Part shown: one piece after another, positions 9,767 to 21,849 of the stretch | Layout: each line of letters begins with the position of its first letter | How positions within the stretch are numbered: the stretch's first letter is position 1 | Notes under the pieces: generated by a model | Database searches by the model: none | The model's input: the letters and a program-made list of their open reading frames with translations, nothing else | What the model was told of the DNA's origin: nothing | Assembly (NCBI GenBank): GCA_019973155.2 | Contig: BPQB01000026.1 | Coordinates: 5,001-69,000 of the forward strand | Origin: Phanerochaete sordida | Taxonomy: Eukaryota > Basidiomycota > Agaricomycetes > Polyporales > Phanerochaetaceae | Length of the DNA stretch: 64,000 bases | Reading direction: 5' to 3' | Program-made: the position numbers and the translations under genes

Positions 9767-10433
9767 ACCCGCTCCGTCGTGGGGCGGTAAATCACTCAGT
9801 CGGTCAGAATGATAGGAACGGGCTCTGTTCTTATTGCCTCGAGCCTAGGTGTACATGGTGGAACTGAAGAAAGAGGGAAAACAGGGGAGGCAAGAGAAGG
9901 CGGGACATGATTATGTAAGCTACTGAATCGGGTTGTGACCCAAAGTTGAAGCGGCAGGGTTACACTCCACTGTTTGCTGGAGTCGCGGAGGTCCTGGTTA
10001 CGGACTCAATGCTTGCATTGGACTTTGTAAGCCCTGCGTGTTCGCTACGGTGTGGATTACCCCCCAGTAGCTCCCTGCTTCATTCCCTGTTTTGTCGCTG
10101 TGTTGTGAGATAGACAACACGTATTCCTTACTCCCAAAAGAGGCAGCATGTCCTCATGTAGATTTTTCCCCTTAGTGCTGTCTCTCTATATATCCCTTTT
10201 GTTGCAGGTAGACACCCTTGCTGTTCTTCGTGCCCTGCGTTGTCTCTGCCCCACATGGACTTGGACAAGCACCTTCTCAGGTGCAAAAATCAAGTATCCC
10301 TGTTAAGCTCTTGCCACAGGTTCACCCTCCACTAAGCCTTGGCCGCTGAACGACAAGACTTCCAGAGCGCAGAGTTGACAGCTTTCACTTTCCTTAAGCC
10401 TGGAGGGTCACAGACGATATCCACGCCAAACTG
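9767..10433. other. intergenic
   Basis: No coding exon or RNA gene was recognised. The stretch holds only short overlapping ORFs. Confidence 0.5.
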
Positions 10434-11034
10434 GTGAGACTGTCTGGTCTCATCGTTCCCGAACACAAAGTATATCCCATGGCGGCACTGGTCACACTGA
10501 AGCTCTCCTGGGAGCTGGACAGGCTGTGCCACGAGAGCATGCCCGCCAAGTTCTCTGTGCTGGGTCACTTGCAGAGCATCAACTTCCACCCGGAAAACAA
10601 TTCTCCTCGGCGTTCGATCTCCTCAGTCAAAGTGAAGCCATTGAAATATTCCGATTGCCTGCTTGGCGATCATGTACGCTTCAAGCACACCGCTTTGGAG
10701 CTCATGGAGTGGTCGGGACGGCCCTCGACCCTCCGCTTCAAGGTTCCTGAGGATACTCAAACCACCAGCTCTGTGAGTGATTTAGATCTGGCCGACAATC
10801 ACAGAGCTTACTGTAGTTCCCCAGTCGTTCCGGTGCCCCATCTTCGATGCTGTATACGATGACTCTCCGGCAGAGTACTGCACTAAGGTCATGCAGCCGG
10901 AAGACGTTAGGCCTCGTGACATCTTCTTTGTGTGCAGAACCGTGGTCCGCACAAAGGGTCGAGCTGACTCGAGCACATTGGCAGCTGAGCAAGGTTGTGA
11001 GAGCCGTAGATTCAATTTGGCTAGATTAATGTAA
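10434..11034 (+). pseudogene. gene remnant, two coding blocks in conflicting frames
   Basis: Block 1 (10434-10777) codes for a plausible peptide containing GDHVRFKHTALELMEWSGRP and ends at a good donor (TCT/GTGAGT). Block 2 (about 10805-11034) carries PIFDAVYDDSPAEYC and RPRDIFFVCRTV, ending at TAA 11032-11034. No donor/acceptor pair of normal size joins the two in the right phase, because the obvious TAG acceptor leaves block 2 out of frame. This points to a frameshift or a missed micro-exon. It may be a relative of the 8721-9766 family, but no shared motif proves that. Confidence 0.35.
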
Positions 11035-11939
11035 TGCCACGAAGGTCATTTTTTCCCTCCTCAATGCTACGCCGTGGCTGTTAAAGACCGCCCTAATCGG
11101 GTCTGCGCTGGCGATGACCGCTGCCCTACTCCCCCAAGCCTCATAACTCTCTCTCGCGTTCGATTCTCATGGACTTCCCACGTTGGTCCATTCCGCTGTC
11201 ATGTCCCATGACTACATCTTGTACTTATCGCTGTCAAGGTATAATGGTGAGTGGGCTGTGAGTTGCAACTGCACCAATCTGACGATGTTTCAGAATACCC
11301 TGCTCGTTCGTCGAACTGGCCCGACCGCCCGACACTCGCACGCAACGCTCGTGCATGAGGAACAGTGAGCTCAGTACTTAGCTGCATACGCCAGCAAGGC
11401 TTCGCAGGCATCACACAGCTCGGACAGTCAGATCTCAGCTCGTCTATAGGAGATCGAGACGTGTACTTTTTGTAGCCATACCGCTCATAGCCATTGCCTC
11501 GGAATGACAATGGAATGATAGGTATACCTGCTGCAGCCTGAGAGTGGAACGTGACGTCCCAAGCATGAATAGACTGGCTGCAGAGGCCCTTCCCTGGGGG
11601 AATCGGCTGAGACAGCGCTAGCCAACTTCCTCGAGTGAAAGTGGGCACGCAGGATAAAGGCGCCCGGAATAAATGCCCAAACTAGACAGCATAGGCTAGC
11701 GTTCGTCGCGACTGGACGACCGCCGCGAACGCAGGTGTTGCCGGTTAGAGCCTGAATAACCCGACTACACATATACCAAAGACCCATGGGATCCATATTG
11801 AGAGACAGAGTAGATAAGATATTAAGTTCTAAGTATTCCAGCATGTTCACAGCAACGACGACAGCAGAGCAGTTTACAGCACAGGTCTGCAGCGAAGGAC
11901 ACGTGAGGACACAAGACAGTAGAAGGGCACGATGACGAC
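11035..11939. other. intergenic / 3' region
   Basis: No supported gene was found. Minus-strand ORFs here read through the tail of the methyltransferase locus but show no domain or splice support. Confidence 0.45.
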
Positions 11940-13714
11940 TCACGAGATCTCCCTCTTGGGGTTGACGTGGATGGACTGGTGGTTCGGCTGGCCGAGCACA
12001 CGGGGGTAGGCGTTCAAGTTCTTGTGGAGCGTGAATTGGAAGACCGAGGCGCCTCCGTTCCTGTGTCGCGATGAGCGCGCCGTCAGTGCTGCGCGTTGCC
12101 AAAGAGCGCAGGGGCACGTACCTGGAGATGATGGTCGAGTACGCAAGGAAGAAGACCCAGATGCGGTACCACCGCTCGCCGTACGCCTCGATGACCTTGT
12201 CCTTGTTCGACACCCAGTTCTTGTACCAGCGCCAGATGGTCGCGGAGTAGTGCACGCCGAGGACGTCGATGTTCTTGACCTCGAAGCCGGCAGACTCGAG
12301 CTGGTTGACGACCCAGCCGAGCGAGCAGGACGCGTCCGCACCGGGGAAGACGTACTTGTTCATGAAGAGACCCCTGCGTGCATCAAGTCAGCAACACGCA
12401 AGAGCACAGTAGGCAGGGCACGCACCAAATGAGATCCTCAAACTGCCAGTGGGGACGGATGCCAGCGACCTGGAAGACGAAGGTGCCGTCGTCGTCGAGG
12501 AGGTCGTAGACCTGACGAAGGAAGGACTGGTAGCGACGGATACCGACGTGCTATGAAGAACGGTGAGCAACAAGCGTAAAGCCAAGACACTGAGGACGCA
12601 CCTCAGCCATCTCGAGCGAGACAATTTTCGTGTAAGCACCCTTTCCACCAGGGATGTAGCGTGCGTCCGTGCAAATGATCTTGGCGCGCTCAGGGTCGCC
12701 GCCGTTGTTCTTGATACGTTCGTTACCGAAGGCAGTCTGGTTCTTGGCGAGCGTGACACCGGTGACGCGGCAGCCGTAGTTCTTGTGAGCGAACGCGGCG
12801 AGAGTACCCCAGCCACAGCCGATGTCGAGAAGGTGGTCATCGGGTTGAAGGTCGAGCTGCATCGCATGTGTCAGGCAGCGAACATGAGAGACGTCAAGAG
12901 ACACACCTTCTCGCAGACGACGGTCATCTTGTTGTCCTGCAGCTGCTCAAGACTCTCCTCCTTGTTGATATCACCGATGACACCAGACGTGTAGACCATG
13001 CGAGGGCCAAGGAACCACTCGTAGAAATCATCACCTCCTGTACAGACGCGTGAGCAGGCGCTTAGACGCGGTTCGAAAGCGCGAGCACGTACGGTCGTAG
13101 TGGTCGCGAACCTGCTCCTCGTCCTGGGACTCGGTGTGCTTGATGACCTCGGGGATGAGGTTGAAGAAGACGTATCTGAAGAGCTCGCGCGTGAAGACCA
13201 TCTTGGACCAGTCGTGGCGTTGTTCCATAATGTCGAGGACATCGCCTGGGAAACAAGGGGACACGGTCAGCTCTGACGTGTTTCGACGCGTCAACAGCGA
13301 GGACGCACCTTTGAAGTCGATCTTGCCCTCGAAGTACGCGTCGTGGAAGATCTGCATGGGGATCTTCTCCTTGCCGTGGTACTTCTTCTTGAGTTCTTCG
13401 TCATGAATCGTGATGTACTCCTCGATGTTGCGCTCGGGGAGCTGGACCTTGTAGTTCTTGCGCCTGCCGTACGTGCTCATGACTGTCCAGTAGCCAATCG
13501 TTATGGGGATACCAAGGACGAGCACGAGGAAGATGTAGGTCTTGAAACCACCGCGGTTGACGATGGGCAGGATGCGCTTGACGACCCATGGCACGCCGAT
13601 GACCAGGGCGGCGAGGTGGAGGTTGGAGAAGGAGCCGTTGCCCTCTGCCAGGCCCTCGACGGGGGCATTCTTGATGGCAGGGACGTTGGTCGTCTTTACG
13701 GTGTTGTAGGGCAT
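11940..13714 (-). CDS. sphingolipid C9-methyltransferase
   Basis: This SAM-dependent enzyme methylates C9 of the sphingoid base of fungal glucosylceramides in ER/Golgi membranes. Seven exons join cleanly: 13714-13309, 13245-13093, 13037-12907, 12856-12602, 12550-12426, 12373-12122 and 12060-11940, giving about 480 aa, the usual family length. Two N-terminal membrane helices (residues about 27-45 and 55-75) precede the cyclopropane-fatty-acid-synthase-type domain. SAM motif I LDIGCGWGTL is near residue 240, followed by NQTAFGNERI and the family block HVGIRRYQSFLRQVYDLLDD. The start ATG 13714 gives the normal cytosolic N-terminus MPYNTVKTTNVPAIKN. The gene shares a 205-bp divergent promoter with YIF1. 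The family is confident because of the fused helices and fungal-specific blocks. Confidence 0.92.
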
Positions 13715-13919
13715 CGTGGACCGCGGCGGACGACCGTAAGGAGCAGCTGCCAGCGCATAGAATCCCGCCAATTTATGCAGAGCGCCCGTTGCGCCCGCCT
13801 TGCTTGGCTCTATTTGGCAACTCCACGTGGTTGCCCTCGTCGTGGCGCGTCCAATAGCCACGCTCACCACGAAGCCCTCCTCGTCCTTCTCCTCGTCCTC
13901 GCCGTCCTCGCCGCCGCCC

Positions 13920-15251
13920 ATGTCGTACTACAACAGCAACAACCGCAGCCCGCCGCCGCTGCAGCACCCGGTGCCGACACACCCTGCCTACATACCCGAG
14001 CCGCCCTCGACGCCCGCGTCACCTCAGGGCTACCAACGCTACACCAGCTCGCCGCAGCCCCCGGCACCGTACGCTCCAAGCGTGCCCACGAGCAGCCACA
14101 TAGGCCGCGCGCCGCAGGCTCCCTCTTCCTATGTCTCGCACGGCAGCGGGTACCCGCCTGTAGGCTCGCCGCCGCGACAGCAGCCGACAGTGCGGGGGCA
14201 GGTGCCGCAGCCGAACCCTGCGGCGGCGATGCCGGTCGACTTCTCCGCGTGGGGCTTCGACGACGCGACGGCGCAGTTTGGGATGCAGATGGGGCAGAAT
14301 GCGGTCACGGCAGGGCAGAACTACGTGCAGAAACAGGTGCGCCCGCCTGCTGCCTTCCGCGAACCCTCATGTAACGACGTGCGCAGCTCGGTGGTCTTGT
14401 CCCCATCCCGGCCGTGAAGCACCACTTCAAGGTCAGCAACTCGTACGTTGTCAAGAAGCTTGCTCTCGTGCTGTTCCCGTGGCGGCACAAGCCCTGGGCG
14501 CGCCGGACGTACCGCACGGAGAGCGGCCAGGCCGAATGGCTCCCGCCGCGCGACGACATCAACTCGCCAGATCTCTACATCCCAGGTACGTGGCTAGGCT
14601 TTCATCCTCCACGTATACTAAGACAAGACTGCGCAGTGATGGCACTGGTCACATACATCCTCCTGGCTGCGCTTCATTCGGGCCTGAACTCGCGCTTCCA
14701 TCCCGAGATCCTCGGCGTCACCGCGTCCAAAGCACTCGCGGTCGTCCTCCTCGATTTCGTTGTCGTAAAAGGCGGCTGCTACTTCTTGAATATCCAGGTG
14801 AGCGTCGGAGACGACTGTCTGACGCATCGTGTCGACGCTGACCGCCGGCGCCCAGGGACCAAGCCAGGTGCTCGACCTTTTGGCGTATGGCGGCTACAAG
14901 TTTGTTGGGTACGCGCACGCTTTGTCGCTCCTGTCTCCATCTTAACCTTGCCTTCAGTGTCATCCTCACACTCGTTGCGGGGCTGTTGAACTTCGGGCGG
15001 ACGGTCTACATCGGCGTCTTCCTCTATTCCTTCTTCGCGACGTTCCTCTTCCTGGTACGTCAGATATCCGCTGCTCCTCGATGTGACGCTAACACGCTTC
15101 GTAGCTACGGTCTCTTCGCTCACTTGTGCTGCCCGACGCGTCTGCAACGGCATCGCCAGTAAGCACGGCGCAGCGGTCGCGGCGGATCACGTTCCTCTTC
15201 CTCATCGCAGCAAGTCAGCTAGCATATATGGGCATGCTCGTGCGCGTTTGA
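13920..15251 (+). CDS. YIF1: YIF1-family ER-Golgi transport protein
   Basis: YIF1 works with YIP1/YPT GTPases in COPII vesicle traffic between ER and Golgi. Six exons (13920-14336, 14387-14585, 14637-14797, 14856-14908, 14958-15054, 15105-15251) give 357 aa. The N-terminal roughly 120 residues are Pro/Ser/Tyr-rich and cytosolic. Then comes a conserved block (VPIPAVKHHFKVSNSYVVKK, WLPPRDDINSPDLYIPVMA) and five predicted hydrophobic segments (TYILLAALHSGL, SKALAVVLLDFVVVKGGCY, FVGVILTLVAGLL, VYIGVFLYSFFATFLFL, ITFLFLIAASQLAYMGML). All joins are in phase and the stop directly follows the last helix, as in other YIF1 proteins. The gene is transcribed away from the sphingolipid methyltransferase. 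Confidence 0.9.
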
Positions 15252-16389
15252 CGGACATCACTGGCTTGATGGCACGATGTGTAGAGGTGCAAAACGCGAT
15301 GCATTATTTAAGCAATGTACATGACAAGGACCTGAAGGATGCGCCTGAAGCGGTACTAGTCTACGGCCGAGGACACTGGCTAGGGCAAGGCTATGGCAAA
15401 AGGTTTGAGACCGCTGCCCGTGCAGCTCAGCGCAAGATACGGCCGGAGACCCTGGCTGCGAACCCAAGTAGGTCATGCCGACGTAAAGAACAGAGCCCAG
15501 GATCAGCGCTGCGCTTTGCTAGGTCGCCGAGGCAGTGTGCTTGGTGACATGCGCCATGTGTAACAGCGTGGCGACATCCGTTCAGTGGTGTGTCCAGGGC
15601 GGAGCAGGCGCGGTCGATCAGGCCTAGCGAGCTCGAGAAGACTAGCGGACTGCCGAACGGGTAGACGTGAACGTAGAGTCTCTAGGTCCTGAGTAGGGCT
15701 GATAGTGGAGTTGACGTTGAGGGCGAAGCGGGTGCGCTTTTAAACGCTTGGGCTTCGCGGTGCCTGGGCGAAGACGTCTTCCGCGAAATGGTCCGCAGAG
15801 CCGGTGTGATGACGGGTTGCATGTTATTGCAGGGTCGACTGATGTCTTGTCGCGCAGGTCGCGTCGTTGCAGTGCTTTTGACCGCTCGGACATAGGCACA
15901 GAGGGGAAGATCGTCGTGATATTTGATGACATGGGGTGCTGAGAACCCGCTCGCCGGTAGGACCACAGGCGGACTGCCGCTCCCCGCACAGCCTCAGGTC
16001 TGTAGGAATGCCATGGAGGACGAGCTGCGCAGTCTACGAGGAACGTTCTGCCGGGCGGCATGCTGAGGATTCGGCATTGAGTTTGCTGTTATCTGCAGGG
16101 TCTGCTGCGGGGCTGGTTGATAAAGTTGTGGTGTGCGCTGAAGGGCCATCTGGAGGAAGATAGAGTGGGTACGTCAACGTCGAGGCCAGGGGATCTCGGG
16201 CAGAATGCGGGGCCCTATATCCTCGGACGGGGGTCACGCTGGCCGCGGTGTATGTGCAGGTGAGCTTGGAAGGGCTCCCGTGCGACGATTCGTCCCGAGT
16301 CGTGCATGGCCCTCGCGTGCGGGGGCTGTACGGGGAGGAGCGCCTAGCGGTGGGTGATGCCGGGGAGGACATTGACCGAGAAGTGAGCG
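15252..16389. other. no firmly supported gene; possible minus-strand Ser/Pro/Gln-rich frame
   Basis: On the minus strand, about 16160-15685 reads as low-complexity coding-like sequence (LYQPAPQQTLQITANS; later AFKSAPASPSTSTPLSALLR), with one in-frame stop between the halves. No splice model and no domain were established, so it is left unassigned. Confidence 0.3.
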
Positions 16390-16857
16390 TTGACCAGCCT
16401 GAGAACGGCAGCGAGACAGCACGCGGGACCGGGGACAAGAACATGCTATGGTGGATGCCCGCCCAGATCTGCGTTATCTCCCGGCGAGCGGACCTTGGTG
16501 AGTGCCATACCGAGGAATCAGAATCCCAGACACGCACCTCTTGCCCTCTCCTGTTTACCACCCAGCTCGCGACATCCTACCCCTCCCAGAACCGCGACGA
16601 ACGTCAGTGCTGTGAACCACAGCACCTCGCTGCGCGACCGCGTTTCGAAAAAGCCGAGCCCGAGGGAACCGTTGGCAGTGTGGTCAGACGACACCTGGGA
16701 GATCGTCCAGAGAGGCCTTCCAGAGCTAGAGGAGCTGCAGTCGACCCCGAGCGCGGAACAAGTCGCCATCCGACGCGAAAGTGCCGCGATCATCAGAGCC
16801 GTCGAGGAAAGAGCGTGTTTGCTGGTGCCGGGAAAGCGACTGCTGATACGCGGATGA
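16390..16857 (+). CDS. small hypothetical ORF upstream of the OPT gene
   Basis: The last roughly 70 residues look coding (WSDDTWEIVQRGLPELEELQ, then an Ala/Arg/Glu helix ending LLIRG). They end in TGA only one base before the transporter ATG, so this could be a compact neighbour gene or an upstream exon of it. A GTGAGT...CCCAG intron-like segment (16497-16564) crosses the frame. No family was recognised, and the N-terminal part is not convincing. Confidence 0.25.
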   Translation: MTSLRTAARQHAGPGTRTCYGGCPPRSALSPGERTLVSAIPRNQNPRHAPLALSCLPPSSRHPTPPRTATNVSAVNHSTSLRDRVSKKPSPREPLAVWSDDTWEIVQRGLPELEELQSTPSAEQVAIRRESAAIIRAVEERACLLVPGKRLLIRG

Positions 16858-16858
16858 A

Positions 16859-19800
16859 ATGGCACCCAACGCGGACGCAGAACTGCGAATAGATGCCCTC
16901 GGCTCGATGGACACCTCGACCACGGGCACGGACGACAAGGAGCGCATAGACTCACCAAGCGCATACAGCGAAAAGGCACCGTCTATCGGTGCGTACGACA
17001 TCGTCGAAGGGAGAAAGTTGGGCGCCGGCGCCTCTGAACCCCCTGCCGCAGACGTGAACGAGCTTGAGGAGTCCTACCCACCCCCATCAGCATTTCCGTC
17101 AAGAGCACCGTCCGTCGACGACTTCTTTGACCCGAACCTCGACGTCGACGCTTCGTGGTTTGGTGAGTGTTGCCCAGACCGGCTAGCGCGGGGCCACAAA
17201 GCTGATCGTTCCTGTTCCTGGCGTAGAGGACGACTCGCCGTACCCCGAAGTTCGTTCGGCCGTTGCAAACTATGACGACCCCGACATACCCGTGAACACG
17301 CTACGAGCGTGGGTGCTTGGTGTCCTCTGGGCTATCGTCCTTCCGGGGATGAACCAGTTCTTCTACTTCCGGTACCCAACCATCGCCGTTGGCCAGGTGA
17401 GTCCAGTACGCCCACTCTTCTTCGCCTAGCTGACAGTCCCGCAGGTGGTTCCGATACTGGTCACCTTTCCTCTTGGTCGCGCGCTGGCACGCATAATACC
17501 ACGATGGACGCTGTTCGGCCTACAGCTAAATCCAGGGCCCTTCACGATCAAGGAGCATGTACGAGCATCTCCCCCTCCGCTTCTCTCGGAATACTGATTT
17601 GCTGACGTCTAGGTCCTTGTCACTGTTATGGCCGGCGTCGGCGCGGTATCAGCCTACGCAGTGAGTGCGTCTTGCAAGAACCAAGATCTCGTTCTAACGT
17701 ACCGTTGATAGACAGAGATAATAGTAGTACAGCGTGTATATTATAATCAGAACTTTAACTTCGCCTGTGTGTGCCATTTTCATTCTGTTTCGTGCTCGCG
17801 CTCATTCCTGTTAGACCAATGGATGCTGGTCATGTCCACGCAGGTTTGCACCCAAGTCGTTGGGCACAAGTTGCCATTTGCTCACGCCTGCGCAGTTAAT
17901 TGGGTTCTCCATCGGCGGTCTCGCTCGTCGCCTGGTATGTATCCTGTGATTCCTATCTTTGACGACCCATTGACTCTGTGTAGCTCGTAGCCCCCGCTTC
18001 AATGAGTACGTCCTGTCCGCGTAGGCTCGCTTCCGACCGCTAAACCTCAGCAGTCTGGCCAAACACGCTCGTACTATGCGCGCTGTACAATACTCTGCAT
18101 TGCTCCAGCATACCCAGCATTGGCCCACGCGACGGTATCAGTCGCGAGAGGTTCTTCACGTACGCGTTCTTGGCGGCAACATTCTGGTGTACGTCGAGCA
18201 TATTGCAACACGCCAAAGCTCAGTGCTTACTGTACGTTGCAGACTTCATCCCCGGATATCTGTTCAGGGCTTTGAGGTACGTGCCGGTCTCTCCTTTCAA
18301 GCTCCACGCGTTCTGACGCGGCTCTACAGTGTCTTCACATGGGTACGTCGTGATGGCAATCCGTGCTACGAGAGTAGCCGATACCAACGAAACAATAGGT
18401 TTGCTGGATAGCTCCTGACAACGTGGTGAGTACACTAGCCTGCACAACGAAGCGAGCACGCCGGTCTGACGTTTCGCAGAAAATCAACCTTCTCTTCGGG
18501 TAAGGAATCCCTCGGGCGCGGCTGCTGAGTCGGCATTACTGAGCATATATGCAGGTACAGCAGCGGGATAGGGTTCTCCATCCTGTCGTTCGACTGGAAC
18601 GAGATCGCGTATATCGGTAGCCCGTAAGTCTCGCCGTCCGTAGAAACAGCCATCCCACGCTGACCGTGTGGCGCAGGCTTGTGACGCCCTGTGCGTGATT
18701 TGGTGTCAAAACCTGCGAGCTCGCAATGCTGAACGTGGCGGTCTAGGGTGGGCACAAGCGAACGTCTTTGCCGGGTTCCTTTTCTTCTATTGTAAGCCCC
18801 GGCAGCGAGACGTCATACCTTATAAGAGACTGATTGAGCTTCTTCTAGGGTTCCTGACTCCAGTGCTCTACGTGCGTTCACACTGAGCTTAATCTGGGAT
18901 GTAGACTGACGGCGAGATCGTGGAATCGTTGGGCGTAGTTCTTGAATGTCTGGTATAGCCAGTATATGCCGTAGGTGCTCGAGATTGTCTTGCAAGGCGT
19001 TTGCTAACGGTGAAATCAGGATATCGTCGTCAGGAGCGTTCGACAACACAGGTGCGCTGCATCGCGAGCACTCTATTGTGATCTCTCCTGACATATCTGT
19101 GGACTTGCTAGGCGCACCGTACGACCTCCAGCGCATCCTGTATTCGAATTCGACCTTCAACGAGGAGGCATACAAAGTGTACAGCCCGCTCTACCTTTCG
19201 TATGTGTCTGCAGGAAAGGGCGCGGTATGAGAGCTCACGCGTATGACATAGGACGTCATTCGCGTTAAGCTACGGTCTTAGCTTTGCGTCGATATCAGCG
19301 ACGGTGGGTCCCCGCATACCGTCAAAAATGTGTTGATTACTGAGGTACCTCTACAGATCGTACACGCCATCCTGTACTTCCGCAAGCCGATCCGTTACCA
19401 CCTATCCCGTTCGCTCTCTGAGCAGCCCGACATCCACGCCCAGCTCATGTCGCGGTACCCGCAAGGTAAAGTCCGCTCGCGCTGCTCACGCACCGCCTCG
19501 CGCCATACGCTGACGCTTCTGCGCCGCATGTCCAGTACCAGAGTGGTGGTGCGTCTTCTCGTGCTGTTCCGCGCCTGACATCTCACGGCTGACCTTCGCG
19601 GGCAGGTACGCGTGCATCTTCGGTGAGTAGCGCGGGTGCCGGACGCCGGCACGCATTGGACCCGTGCTCACCCGCCCTGCGCAGTCGTGACATTCGTCTT
19701 CGCGTGCATCTGCGTCGAGCTCTGGCCGACGCGCATGCCGATCTGGGCACTGATCGTCGCGCTGGTCATCGCGCTGGTGTACGTCGTGCCCATCGGTGAG

Positions 19801-21473
19801 TGTTGGGCGTTCTGTTGTCGTCGCGCGCGTACCTAATTTGCGGCTGCAGGCATGATCCAAGCGGTGACGAACAGACAGGTCGGGCTGAAGTGAGTCCTTG
19901 GGCGCCCTGCGCAGGGAATAGAAGCTCATTGCGAACAGTGTGATTACGGAGCTTATCATCGGGTATATGCTACCTGGACGGCCCGTGGCGATGATGATGT
20001 ACGTACAATTCGTTTTCCTCGTGCGCGGTAGCTGACACGTGCTGTAGGTTCAAGGTATGACTGCCGATTCATACGTGCCGGGCCACTTCTGAGTAAATCG
20101 CAGACGTGGGGCTACATCACGATGTCTCAAGGTACGTTCGAATTCAGCTACGACTACGGGTATAGGTCATACTGACGCGTCGTCCAGCGATGGTTTTCAC
20201 GAGCGACCTCAAACTGGGGCACTACATGAAGATTGTGAGCTTCTACACGCTCCCGTACTCACAGTCATCACTGAATCGTCACGGCAGCCTCCTCGGGCGA
20301 TGTTCTTTTGCCAAATCGTCGCCACCGTGATCGCCGGAACGACCCAGCTCGGAGTAATGTCGTGGATGTTTTCCAATATCCCGTACGTCGCGCGTCCCCG
20401 TTCCCGTTGAGGTGACAGCTCGTGCTGATGCCCCCGAAGAGAGCTCTGTCATGCAGAGCAGGCAGATCTGTGAGTCGACGGAGCGTCGCGCGACATCCAG
20501 TCATACTCACGCGTCTACCAAAGGTCCGGATTCACATGCGCAAATGCGGAGGTCTTTGCTACGGCCTCTGTCGTGGTAAGAATTCTCGTGTGAGCTGGGG
20601 TACGCTAAAGGCTAACTTCTTGATCAGTGGGGAGTCATTGGTCCTTCCCGCATATTCTCTCAGGGAATCTACTAGTACGTGCCGCTGTGCTTTCGCTGGC
20701 CCTTCCCTGACCTCTCTCCAGCCGTAGGTCGCTCGGTCCCGGCTCAGTGATCGACTGACAAGCGTTGCCGTAGCTCTGCTGTTCTTCTTCCTGTTCGGCG
20801 CGTTCTTGCCGCTGATTGTTTGGTTGATCACGAAGCGCTACCCCGACACGATTCTCAACTATGTGAAGTAAGCTTCTCACTCGGCATGTTTTACTCAGAT
20901 TCACTGACGTCGTGCCTAGTTTTCCGTGAGTCGATATCTCCCGCAGCAATCCTGCTATGCTCAACCGGGCCTGGCAGTCTCATGTTCGCCGGGATCGGCC
21001 TGGTGCCACCTGCTACGGCTGTGAATTATGTTCCTTGGGCGTTGTTTGGCTTCGTCTTCCAGTACATCCTGCGGCGGCGCTACTTTGCATTTTGGGCAAA
21101 GTACAACTGTGCGTACCGCGCTCGCCCACGCCGTCTTTGATCTGATGCGCCGCAGATGTTCTTTCCGCCGCCCTCGATGCCGGGACGGCGATTGGCGTGC
21201 TACTCGTGTATTTTTGGTACGTCCGCGCGGTGTGGACGTCTGTAGGTCCGACTGACATGGCGACAGCTTGCAGTACCCTCTGAACGGTCGCATAGGCGAA
21301 AACACGATCAGCCGGTGGTGGGGGAACACCGTGTTCATGAAGACGACAGACTGGAATGGGACGGCGCTGCGGCAGGTCGCGCCAGGGGAAACGTTTGGGT
21401 AAGCGTTGTAGGCCCGGTGGTTGTTTGCCGACGTCGTGCTGACCCATGTGGGTGCAGGCCTGCGATATCGTGA
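16859..21473 (+). CDS. OPT-family oligopeptide transporter
   Basis: This is a proton-coupled plasma-membrane importer of small peptides (tetra/pentapeptides, glutathione) or metal-peptide complexes. A cytosolic acidic N-terminus (EERID/DVNELEESYPPPSAFPS region) precedes the OPT core. Recognisable blocks in order are YDDPDIPVNTLRAW, LWAIVLPGMNQFFYFRYPT, the NPGPF motif in LQLNPGPFTIKEHV (about 17530), GFSILSFDWNEIAYIGSPL (about 18570), GTTQLGVMSWMFSNI (about 20340), VFATASVVWGVIGPSRIFSQ (about 20550-20660) and PPATAVNYVPWALFGFVFQY (about 21010). The C-terminal block is ISRWWGNTVFMKTTDWNG, and a last mini-exon ends PAIS at TGA 21471-21473. At least twenty short introns are needed, most with clean GT/AG ends, and the exact exon list was not fully resolved. 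The substrate cannot be told from sequence. Confidence 0.85.
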
Positions 21474-21849
21474 TGTAGCGGTAGATGTGCTCTGTATGTA
21501 TTTTATTCTGCTGCGTGCAACGTGCTCCCCGCCCTGGATTTCGCTCGTCGTTGCCCCGAACGACGCCAGGACCTGGGACAGATTTGCCTGGCTGTTCCGG
21601 AGGCGGCTGAGGCTGATGGAGTATGTGTCGCCCTGGAGACGCGCGGGGGCGAGGCCCGCGCCAAGCGACTCACAGGCGCTTTTAGTGCGCCCATAATTTC
21701 GCGTGTCCCTCCAGCTCAGTTTCCTTCCCCCATCTCCCCGCTGTCCTCGACGACCCGCACGACCCTCTCGCGGTTGCTTTTGTCTCTCCCTAGCTGCCCA
21801 GCACCCACATTCGTTACAAGCCTCGCAGTCCCCCCGATTGTTTGAAGCC
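21474..21849. promoter_or_regulatory. intergenic region / LysM gene promoter
   Basis: No gene was found. From about 21715 the sequence is strongly pyrimidine-rich up to the next ATG, typical of a highly expressed filamentous-fungal core promoter. No clear TATA box was seen. Confidence 0.4.

Noticed and set aside
13343..14374. 343-aa plus-strand ORF across the methyltransferase/YIF1 promoter
   Set aside because: It is antisense to confident methyltransferase exons and out of frame with YIF1. Its Ala/Arg/Leu bias is typical of a GC-rich shadow.
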